Both the position numbers and the translations under genes were made by a program. Below the pieces are notes generated by a model that saw nothing but the letters and a program-made list of their open reading frames with translations, was not told where the DNA came from and searched no databases. 64,000 nucleotides of DNA from Leucophora obtusa (lineage: Eukaryota; Arthropoda; Insecta; Diptera; Anthomyiidae), in assembly GCA_949987735.1 (NCBI GenBank), contig OX465298.1:93595246-93659245 (forward strand), given 5' to 3'. Shown one piece after another: positions 33,470 to 42,913 of this stretch (positions are counted from its first letter, which is position 1; each line of letters begins with the position of its first letter).

Positions 33470-33775
33470 TACGTATTGATTCAAATTGGAAGCGTTAAAA
33501 AATATTCATGAAATTGAATCCAAAAACTATTTCTAGTTCTATTTCTGATATTATTAGAGTCAAATAAAATTTTGATATGAATTTTTACGAGTTTTATGAA
33601 TATTTGAAAAAATGAGACAGTACTATACTAATTCAAATTGGAAGCATTGAAAAATATTCATGAAAACCTTTACAAATCGCACCAAGAAATTATAAAACTG
33701 TAAATTCCTGAAAATGTATGCAATGAAATGGTTAATCGTTGTTTTTTTTTGTTTGTTTATGTACCACTAATTTAA

Positions 33776-34271
33776 CCCTTAAATGCATGATCTCTTGAAT
33801 TTTAACCATTTTTTATATATGATTTCTAAAAGCTTGTACATTTAAAGAAAAATACAAAAAAAAAAAAATTATTTAAAAAAAGGTGATTTTTATTGAAAAA
33901 TATGGTTTTTTGCCAAATCGCTAAATTGTAATTATTTTAACGTGCATGAAAAAAAAAAAAAAACAATTATATAAACTACGAATTATACATTTATTGTCGC
34001 CAAAATTAATTTTATTGCGAGAATACAACTTTAAATATTTAAACAAACATTTTTAAATATTACACTTTTTGTAAAAAAACGCGTGTCTTAGATTTTTCAC
34101 AAAACTTATGAAGTAAAACCAAGATTTTTCTTATAACTGTTTAAAAAATCTGAGCTAAACTATAGGACACTTTGTACGGAAGGCCCTAAAATGCAGTTTT
34201 GTGCATCAAGTGGGTTTCATTTAAGAAAAAAAACTGGTTGTTGCCAATTGGCTACACCATGCATTTAAAGG
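33776..34271. mobile_element. piggyBac-like MITE (CCCTTAAATGCATG ends)
   Basis: The left end CCCTTAAATGCATGATC follows TTAA (33772-33775). The right end, reversed, is CCTTTAAATGCATGGT and is followed by ATAA, one change from TTAA. CCC/CCT ends with a TTAA target are the piggyBac hallmark. The interior has long A runs and no transposase. Confidence 0.6.
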
Positions 34272-34480
34272 ATAAAGTTCAGAATGCTTTTTTTGTGAAT
34301 TTTTTTTAGTGGGAATAAAAATTGTTTTATTTATAAAATAAAATTTTATTTGTATATTTTATCGCGTTGTTGATTTTGTAAAATTAATTTAAAAAAAAAA
34401 CTGTCCCCTTTGTTAAGACAAATGTCCTCCTTTTTGGAGGTTGACGTCCTCTTTTTCTCAAAATGGAAATGGCAACCCTA

Positions 34481-35065
34481 AACAGAATCAGCTTTTGAGT
34501 CGTTTTTAATTAATGGGTAAAAATCTTAATATGGTGTCATATATAATTATATCTTATTTGGTAAGTCCCCATATACAACCACATACAGCTTGATCCGAAA
34601 AATGGGTCATATACATGTGTCTAATTATATAAAATTAGATATAATTTGATACAGTTTGATCCGAGATTTGTCCATATCCAAGACATCATATTATATCTAA
34701 TTCGATATAAAAGTATCTGATTTTATATAATTTTGTCTGATAGTAGGTATACTTTTTATGCATACCAGCTATTAAATTGTCATTGAAACTTGTATAGTTT
34801 GAACAATTTCAAAGTCCCAAATTTTTTAACATAAAAAAAAAAAATTAGTTGAATGCTTTTGTCTTCTAAATCGTACGCATAATTTTTCAACATGATTTTA
34901 CATGCAAAAAAATCACGTGAAAATTATTTGGATATGGAGTAATTAACTCTTAATTTGCAGACTACTAAATTTGATGTTGAGCTATATATTAATTTCTACG
35001 AGATTATATATAAAATTACAAGAATACATTTTTAGTATGACGACACATACAGTGTTATATAACTA
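34481..35065. other. AT-rich, degenerate GATATAATTTGAT repeats
   Basis: No gene. About 34540-34750 carries TATATCTAATT / GATATAATTTGATACAG motifs related to the interiors of the giant CCCGAGTAAAAA elements, possibly a decayed copy. Confidence 0.45.
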
Positions 35066-36511
35066 CCCAGTCAGAAAAATACAAACGGAAAAGCGGTGGC
35101 AAAGCACTTTAACAGGTGGTATAAGTACTGGCAAAAAGTGCTTTCCCATTCCCAAAATGATAACATCATTACCCGAGTAAAAAAAATTATATATAATCAT
35201 ATGTGGCATATATTACAATATATAATTAGACATGTGGTTATGTATATCCATATATAATTATATATGACGTTTTTTCAGAAAAATTTTCCTTATATTATGC
35301 CATATATAATTTCATCTAATTAGATATCGGCCTTCATAATATTATATATGGTATATATGATTATATATTACATAGCATGGCTGATCTTATTGCATACATA
35401 GTTATATATAGAGCTATATCTTAATATATATGGTGGCATTTTAGCAATATATAATTATATATGTTATCATTTAAACAATATATAACTATATATGGCGCTA
35501 GTTAAACTAGATGTTATCATATATGGTGCCATTTAAACCATATATTATCATATATGGTGGCATTTAAACAATATATGGTCATATATGGTACCTTATGAAC
35601 AAAATATTTAATACAGTTCCAGATATGATAATATATGCTACTATATATAGTGCCATATATATTGATATATGGTGTCATTTATACAATATATTACCATATA
35701 TGGTGCCATTTAAACCATATATTAATATATATAATGCCATTTAAAGAATATTTGGTCATATATGGTACCTCATGATCAAAATTTTTAATACAGTTCCAGA
35801 TGTGATAATATATGCCACTATATATAGTGCCATATATATTTACATATGGTGTTATTTAAGCAATATACTACCATATATGGTCCCATTGAAACCATATATT
35901 ATCATATATGGTGCCATTTCAACAATATATGCTCATATATGGTACCTCATGAACAACATTTTTTATACAGTTCCAGATATGATAATATATGCTACTATAT
36001 ATTGTATAATACCACATACTTTGATATATCATATCATTTAAACAACATACCATATGGTGCCATTTAAACAATATATTGTCATATATGGTAACTCATCAGA
36101 AACTACAATATTAACTGTATTTCAGAATCTATTAATTGTATTTCAGAAATTATAATTGTATTTCAGAAATTATCGAATGTATTTCAGAAATTATTAATTG
36201 TATTTCAGAAATAATCAAATCTATTTCAGAATTTGTTGATTGTCTTTCATAGTTAATAGAGAAAAATTTATTAAATACATTTCATAATTTCTGATATACA
36301 ATTGATAATTTCTGAAATACAGTTTGATAATTTCTGAAATACAATTGATAAAACTGAAATTCAATTGACTAGTTCTGAAAAACAATTCATAAATCTGAAA
36401 AATAATTCATAAGTTCTAAAATACAATTAATTATTTCTCAAACACAATTGATAAATCTTAAAAACAATTGATACTAATGGAAATGGTGTATAGCGTCAAA
36501 AAGATGTAAAT

Positions 36512-36923
36512 GGGCGCTGTGGTGTAATGGTTAGCGCGTTGGACTGTTACACGTGAGGTTGCGGGTTCGAGCCCCAACCAAGGCAACATCAATTTATGAA
36601 AAATAGTAATATGTATGAGATTTCTATCCCTCATACACATCGCAGTGTCCTCCTTCGGTGTTCCCATAGCACTTAACCCTACCGAAGTAAAATAATATAA
36701 CAGGGCTATGAACTAAAAAGCTTCAACAAAGTTCGCCAACTCACCATCAGATGGCGCGCAACAACTGTTCTAAAATTCAACATCTCGCGCAATTACAGTG
36801 TTGCCATATTTGAAGCCCTTCATCTTTCACTACCTTTCACTTCTTCTCTATCCCCTTTCCAAAGGAAGCAACACATTAATTAATAGGAAGAATTTCCTGT
36901 GTTGCTTCTCTTTAAAAAAAAAA
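36512..36923 (+). mobile_element. tRNA-Asn-derived SINE, copy 2
   Basis: The most complete copy. The head GGTGTAATGGTTAGCGCGTT...CTGTTAC...AGGTTGCGGGTTCGAGCCCC aligns along its length with tRNA-Asn(GTT). The body matches 18747-19145 with a 20-base extra stretch near 36685 (GAAGTAAAATAATATAACA), and it ends in a run of A. The sister giant elements at 44725 and 54670 lack it and show the empty site after AAAGATG. The minus-strand open frame here (LGLEPATSRVTVQR) is the tRNA head read backwards. Confidence 0.9.
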
Positions 36924-37502
36924 AATATATTTTATTAAAAAAATTCAATTTAATAAAAAAAATATAATTTTATAAAAAAATTATAGAAAAAAAATGATAA
37001 TTTTATAAAAAGAAATTCATTTTATAAAAAAAAAATGCATAGCCATGAACGGTGTCCAACTCGAGACCTTCTGAGTTTAAAGCTTATTTTAACAAAATAT
37101 TGTAATTTTTATAAAATCAGTGCTCTGTCAGTGTATTATTTTTTGAACAGTTGGCAATATCTGGCTGGGATTTTATTTAATCCCAAATAAATGAAGATCT
37201 TACATAGTACCCAAATATAATGCGGGATCTATTTTTATCTGTCATTTCTGTGGATAAAAAAATTAATGAAGTACAACATACAATCATATCTTTTTTTGAT
37301 ACCGGCCAAAATAAAATTTTATTCGAAAAATGGTGGATCGTACTGCAGTAATTTAGATCCACCTTGGATCTAATATGATGAAATACGATCCGAAAAACAA
37401 GTTTATCTAATTATATAAAATTGGATGTGACATAATGATAATCAAGAAGTAATTTCAATAGAATGGACATTTAATGCAATCTGAGCGATATCTGAATGAT
37501 TT

Positions 37503-37950
37503 CCCAACAAACCACACGATATCGTTTCGAATTCGTAACGATATCATTTCGATGATACGTTTGTCCGAGAATGATATCATTAACGATTCATAAGTAATAG
37601 GTACTGTGAAGAAAAGTGCACATTCGTTAATGATATCGTTTTTTCATGAAATAACGATATCGTTTTGATATCGAAAATTTCAGGCAGTCATATTGCAAAA
37701 TTTTTGTCGTTATTTTATCACCATTCTATGAAAATATGATATCATTGACAATATCGAAATAAAGAAGTATATATGATATCTTTAACGATTAAATTAGAAC
37801 AAGCAAATATGATTTTTTCAGAAAATTTATCGTTATTTTGAAAAATTATGATATCATTACGAGTTCATATTTTTGTATCATAAACGGTAGCAAATATGAT
37901 ACTTAATATGAATTCGTTAACGATACTGTATCGTTTCATGGTTTATTGGG
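37503..37950. mobile_element. CCCAAYAAACCA element with ACGATATCGTT motifs
   Basis: Starts CCCAACAAACCACACGATAT and ends TTTCATGGTTTATTGGG, flanked by TT on both sides. The interior has at least ten GATATCGTT / AACGATATC-type motifs in both orientations. The sister giant elements lack this block, so it is an insertion specific to copy 2. Confidence 0.75.
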
Positions 37951-38738
37951 TTATTTTTGTCTAATGGTATCAATTAAAATGTAACTTTTTGTATTAAATC
38001 TAATTTTATATAATTAGATTAACCCATTTTTTCGATCTGCAATTTTTCGAATCAAATTAGATCTAAGTTTATCCCCGAATATATTGCTGGATCTAATTTG
38101 ATCTGCCATTTTCCAGATCAATTTATATCTAAGTTTATCCACAAATATATTGCTGGATCTAATTCGATGTGCCATTTTTCGGATCAAATTAGATCTAAGT
38201 TTATCCCCAAATATATAGCTAGATCTAATTCGATCTGCCACTTTTTCGGATCAAATTAGATATACGTTTATCCACAAATATATTGCGGGATCTAATTTGA
38301 TCTGCCAAAATTGAGATCAAATTAGATCTAAGTTTATCCCCAAATATATAGCTGGATCTAATTGGATCCGCCATTTTTCGGATCAAACTAGATCTAAAAA
38401 TATCCGCAAATATATAGCTGGATCCGCCAATTTTCGGATCAAAATAGATCTAGGTTTATCCCCAAAGATATCACTGGACCTCCCAATTTTGAGATATAAC
38501 TTGATCTTAGTTTATCCCCATATATACAATGGGATCTAATACGATATGATTGGATACACCCAATTTTGAGATCTAATTGGATCAGCTAGATATTACAGCA
38601 GATCTTAAACAATATCAAATTGGATATGATTAGATATTGCGCGAGATCAATTTTTTTACTCGGGTAGACAAAAGGACCGGCTGTTCAAAAAGCGCCGGAA
38701 AAGCACTGGAGGAACAAAATTTTTAAACGTTGGCAAAA

Positions 38739-41638
38739 ATTAAATTACAGACTTCTCTGTTTCATTGAATGGATACAATTTACGTAGAGTCGATAGAGAA
38801 GATGGATATGGCGGCGTTGCTATGTATATCAAAAAGGGTATTTCTTTTAGTATCAAATGTACGTCTAAAGAAAATTGTGAATTTGAGGACATCAATAATA
38901 CAGATCCTTTAAATTTAGTTGAGTATCTCTTTATCGAGGTAAACAATGAAGGTAGGAAATTACTTGTAGGGAGTGTTTATAGGCCTAATAAAAACCTTTG
39001 TACTAGGCGGTTTATTCAAATTTTGGAAACGCAAACAGCATTGTACGATGATGTTATAGTAGCAGGAGATTTCAATTCAAACCTTCTAGTAGATAGTAGT
39101 TTTTATGATGACTGTACCTCGCTTGGTTTAATATCACCTAATACCTTAAATCCTACACATTTCACTGCAACTAATGATACGCTTTTGGATTTGTTTCTCG
39201 TGAGCAATGAAATTAATATACTACTCTATGATCAATTGTCTGCGTCATGTTTCTCCAAGCATGATCTCATTTTCATGACTTACAATTTCCAACTTGTAAT
39301 ACCAGTTGAGAGAATTACTTTTCGAGATTTCAAAAATATTAATTTTAGATTTCTTGAGGAAGAATTTTTTAAAATCAATTGGAATGTTTTGTATTCTTTG
39401 TATTCTGTAGATGATCAACTTTCTTTTTTGGAGCAAAATCTAAATTATCTGTTTGATCTAACTGTACCAATAAAGACAAAAATTATTAGTAATAAACAAA
39501 AACCCTGGTGTTCATCTGAAATTAAAACTTATATCAATCAAAGAGATTTTGCGTATGCTCGTTGGAAAAGATTTAAGACTACAACGCTTCATGAGGATTA
39601 TCTGACTGCTAAAAGAAAAACAAATAAAATTATTAAAAAGGCCAAATCTGTTTTTTACGCTGAAAAGTTTTCTTCCGCCATTGACTCCAAAAGAACATGG
39701 CAAACGATACGCGAAGTTGGTATCGGTAAATCTACGAATGCAGAACCATGTTCGATTGATGCCGATACAATCAATGAAAAGTTTTTAAATGTCCCTATGG
39801 TTCAAGCAGATCAAAATTATTTTATCAATAATAATTCGAATAACAATTCTGAATCTTTTTTTTCTTTTGCTGCCGTAGATCAGTGTGACGTTTTATCCAG
39901 TATATTGTCTATAAAATCCAACTCTATAGGAGTGGACGGAATTAATCCAAAGTTTCTAAAGATTCTATTACCTCAACTACTTCCAATGATAACATTTTTA
40001 TTTAACAAAATATTAACTTCAAGTTACTTTCCCTCTAATTGGAAAATAGCTAAAATCGTTCCAATACCCAAAGCTGGTTCTGATTATAGACCAATAGCGA
40101 TTCTTCCATTTCTCTCTAAAGTATTTGAACGTATTATGCATAACCAAATGACTTGTTTCTTGGATAACAATAACTTGTCAACAGATCGTCAATCTGGGTT
40201 TAGAAAGAAACACAGCTGCATAACGGCCTTAGTTGATGTTACAGAGGAGATTAGGGAGAAACTTGATGATGGCAAGACTACATTTTTGATACTTTTAGAT
40301 TATTCAAAAGCGTTTGATACCGTGGATCATAACATTCTTTGTTACAAACTTAATCATTTTTTTAACTTCTCTTCGACCGCTACTCAGTTATTGTCAACAT
40401 ACTTACGTAACAGATATCAGTATGTTGAAACTGGAATTCGGAAATCCAAGGCACTGCCTGTGGCAAGAGGAGTACCTCAAGGGTCCATTGTTGGGCCACT
40501 ATTATTCTCACTGTACTCTAATGACCTCCCAGGCATTTTAACAAATTGTAATGTAAGAATGTACGCGGATGACGTTCAACTTTATACCAGTTGTATTAAT
40601 GCCTTAATTGACCAGTGTATTATCTCTATTAATCAGCAACTTGATCGTATTTATACATGGGCAACGGCAAACGGTTTAGGAATAAATCCGAAAAAATCTA
40701 AATGCATTGTAATTCAAAAGCGACTTGCCAAGCTAAATATTATACCCAATATATTTATAAATAATCAACAAATTGAAATAGTAAAATCTGATAAGAATCT
40801 CTGAATTTTTTTTAATGACACTCTTTCGTGGTCGAACAACTTTAACTATGCTTGTGGTCGCACATTCTCTATGATTAGAACTCTTTGGCGGACCCAGCAT
40901 TGTACACCTATGATAATAAGAATACTACTTGCCAAAACATATCTGATGCCCGTTTTACTGTATGGTTGTGAGCTATTTGCTAAATGTGATACAACTAGTA
41001 AAAGGAAATTGAACATTGCTTTTAACAACATAATCCGATACGTGTATGGACTTAATAGGCGTTCTAGTGTATCATTGTTTTCATCTCAGCTATATGGGCT
41101 TTCTTTGGATAATCTACTAAACATAAGAGTTTTAGTTTTCTTACATAAAATAATATACACCCATAAACCTGATCATCTGTACAGCAGACTTTGTATTTCA
41201 GATATAAGCAGGGGAAAACGAATTAGATCATTTGGATACAAAAGTTTAATTTCGGAGTGGCATTTCTACATATTCGCAGTAATTCTCTGGAATTCTATAC
41301 CCCATAGCACGCAACTTTTAAGTAACGCACGAAAATTCAAAGAAAATATTTTTAAACTGTTTTCGGCATAACAATTTGAAAAAATAATTATTTGATATGA
41401 TATGACTTAATTATTTAAATTGATTTTTTTTTTTTTTTATATTTATATTTATTGTTTAATTGTAATTGTTTAATTGTTTTTTGTATTTTATATAAAAATT
41501 TTTAATTAGTTATTAACTTATTAATTGATTAATGATTTTCATAAATTTACCTATCCTCAGTTCCATACTGCAAAATAAGACTTTTAGTCTTGTGTATGGA
41601 GCAATTCTACAAAATAAATAAAATAAATAAAAAATAAA
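38739..41638 (+). mobile_element. 5'-truncated LINE with 14-bp TSD
   Basis: Flanked by AAACGTTGGCAAAA (38725-38738) and AAACGCTGGCAAAA (41639-41652), 13 of 14 identical. The 3' end is an AAATA-type tail (about 41609-41638) after TGTATGGAGCAATTCTAC. The 5' end is cut inside the endonuclease. It sits in the CCCAGTCAGAAA element, which it entered after that element was in place. Confidence 0.9.
38765..41371 (+). pseudogene. LINE endonuclease-reverse transcriptase, one in-frame stop
   Basis: One frame from about 38765 to 41371 with a single TGA at 40802-40804. The partial endonuclease has YGGVAMYIKKGI, AGDFNSNLL (about residues 100-108), DLFLVSN and SKHDLI. The reverse transcriptase has DYRPIAILPFLSKVFERI, RQSGFRKKHSC, LLDYSKAFDTVDH (about 506-518), RGVPQGSIVGPLLF and the catalytic YADD (about 600). 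After the stop, NDTLSW, RTLWRTQHC and WNSIPHSTQL complete a typical C-terminus. The endonuclease N-terminus, including its first metal-binding residues, is absent through 5' truncation. It is relatively young compared with the LINE at 25-29 kb. Confidence 0.92.
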
Positions 41639-41723
41639 AAACGCTGGCAAAACCAATAAATAGGTGGTCTGGAAATATATTTTCCAAAATAAAATTAAAA
41701 AAAAGTTCATATGTATTTTTTTT

Positions 41724-41794
41724 GGTCCTGCCGTGATTTGAACCCAGGCCGTCAGATTGGCAGACGATTGCTCTACCCACTGAGCTAACGAGAC
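41724..41794 (-). tRNA. tRNA-like sequence, Gly(GCC)-related, imperfect
   Basis: Minus strand: GTCTCGTTAGCTCAGTGGGT starts it and GGGTTCAAATCACGG forms the T-arm. The D stem GCTC/GAGC is perfect and the acceptor pairs at six of seven positions counting wobble; the T-stem has a mismatch, and the anticodon arm (CTGCCAA loop, anticodon GCC) pairs badly unless the loop is enlarged. The central GCCTGGGTTC region resembles fly tRNA-Gly(GCC). Located inside a TIR element; more likely a tRNA-derived module than a working gene. Confidence 0.5.
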
Positions 41795-42384
41795 ATATAA
41801 TATTTCATGGCTAAATACATAAATGAGTGATAATAGCTGGACAACTACTGGCTGTGCCAAAATGCTAGTACTGGCAAACAATTTTTAGTAACTAGTATGC
41901 CAGTGTTGGGAGGGCAAAAAAATAGTTGGTCTTGAAGGAGCTTTCCCACAAACAAAAAAATTGATTTTATAAAACAAAAAAAATTTTAAATAAAAAAAAA
42001 TTCAAAAAAAAATTTTTGCTTGCAACCGGATTTGAACTCGGAACCTTCCGACTACAAACATTTTTTAACGAAGCGAAAGCATTTTTATAAAATCATTGGT
42101 TTTCCAGTGAATTGATTTTTGTACGCCTGGTAGCATTGGCTAGGTAGCACTGGATAACCACTGGTTGCAAACCTTGGCATATCACTCTAAGCCAATTCTT
42201 TGCCAGTGGTTTTTTTTATAAACCACCGAAGTTTTTGTAAAAAATATACTGGTAAAACGCTTTTCGCAAACGCTGGCAAAGCGTCCCAAATGAGTGTTCT
42301 GCCAGTCATTTAGTTTTAATACCGTGGTTACCCAGTGGTATACCAGTGCTTGATTTTTTGTACCACTGGCGATTTCTGACTGGG

Positions 42385-42913
42385 TAAGTATCGAACCATA
42401 TATAACCATATCGGTCACTACATATATTTTGACTAGTTTTATATGGCTTATGTAGTTATATATGGAGTCAGATTTGGGGATATGTAATAAGATCATTTAC
42501 CATACAAAAAAACGTTGAAAAAGTAATATCAGATGTAGTTGTATATAATGATATGTGTCTTAATGTGACTCCATTCATTGTCAGATATAACCCAATAATA
42601 TTATATGTATATGACAATATATAACTATTTTTACTCGGGTAGTCAGTTAAGATCTAAACACACACAATTAGATAAAAACTGATAAACAACTAATACAATT
42701 ATTTCGGGCCATTTTTCGGATGAAATTGTATATTTGTACAGATATAACTTAATCCCATTATATATGAATATATATAAATAAGTCGGCTCAAATGGATAAG
42801 ATCTGGTACCAAATTTGGCGAGGTCTACTCACATCTGGTCGTGAAAATCACCGAGTTTTAAAGATAGCTTTATATCTGAACTGATCTGGGAAGAGATCTG
42901 GCCATAAAGGGTA
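42385..42913. other. AT-rich with giant-element fragments, no gene
   Basis: TTTTTACTCGGG followed by TA ends at about 42638, another right end of the CCCGAGTAAAAA family, without its left end nearby. Motifs GATACAATT and CGGGCCATTTTTCGGATGAA match the interior of copy 3. It is probably an older fragment. Confidence 0.5.

Larger units (their letters stand above)
30666..34480. mobile_element. 3.8-kb hAT-like element, perfect TSD
   Basis: Both ends read TAGGGTTGCCAT inward (12 of 12) and AACAGAAT is duplicated exactly (30658-30665, 34481-34488). Subterminal sequence has GTCCGGGG / TGTCCTCCTTTTT-type blocks on both sides. The interior is filled with later insertions: hAT at 31505-32267, a TA-flanked element at 32961-33469, a piggyBac-like MITE at 33776-34271, and an unidentified small open frame at 32731. 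No transposase recognised. Confidence 0.85.
35172..38664. mobile_element. Giant CCCGAGTAAAAA element, copy 2 (3.5 kb)
   Basis: Starts CCCGAGTAAAAAAAATTATA and ends AATTTTTTTACTCGGG, with TA at 35170-35171 and 38665-38666. Zones in order: ATATATGGTGCCATTTAAAC repeats (35470-36090); GAAATACAATTGATAATTTC / ATTGTATTTCAGAAATTAT repeats in both orientations (36100-36470); SINE insertion; tRNA-like module (37037-37090); an insertion at 37503-37950; and the 66-bp GATCTAATTCGATCTGCC satellite (about 38020-38560). No protein. Apparent open frames are repeat translations. Confidence 0.9.
35066..42384. mobile_element. CCCAGTCAGAAA TA-element split by a giant element and a LINE
   Basis: The left end CCCAGTCAGAAAAATAC follows TA (35064-35065); the right end GATTTCTGACTGGG precedes TA (42385-42386). 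Its own sequence is only about 0.9 kb: 35066-35171, 38665-38738 and 41653-42384, linked by recurring CTGGCAAA / GCACTGG motifs. The rest is element 35172-38664 and the LINE at 38739-41638, each with its own TSD. The right part holds a tRNA-like segment (41724-41794) and a second T-arm-like block (GGATTTGAACTCGGAACC, about 42009). Confidence 0.8.

Noticed and set aside
35772..36067. Repetitive frames rich in IYGAISTIYAHIW and similar.
   Set aside because: They are translations of ATATATGGTGCC tandem repeats; the same happens at 43299 and 52750.
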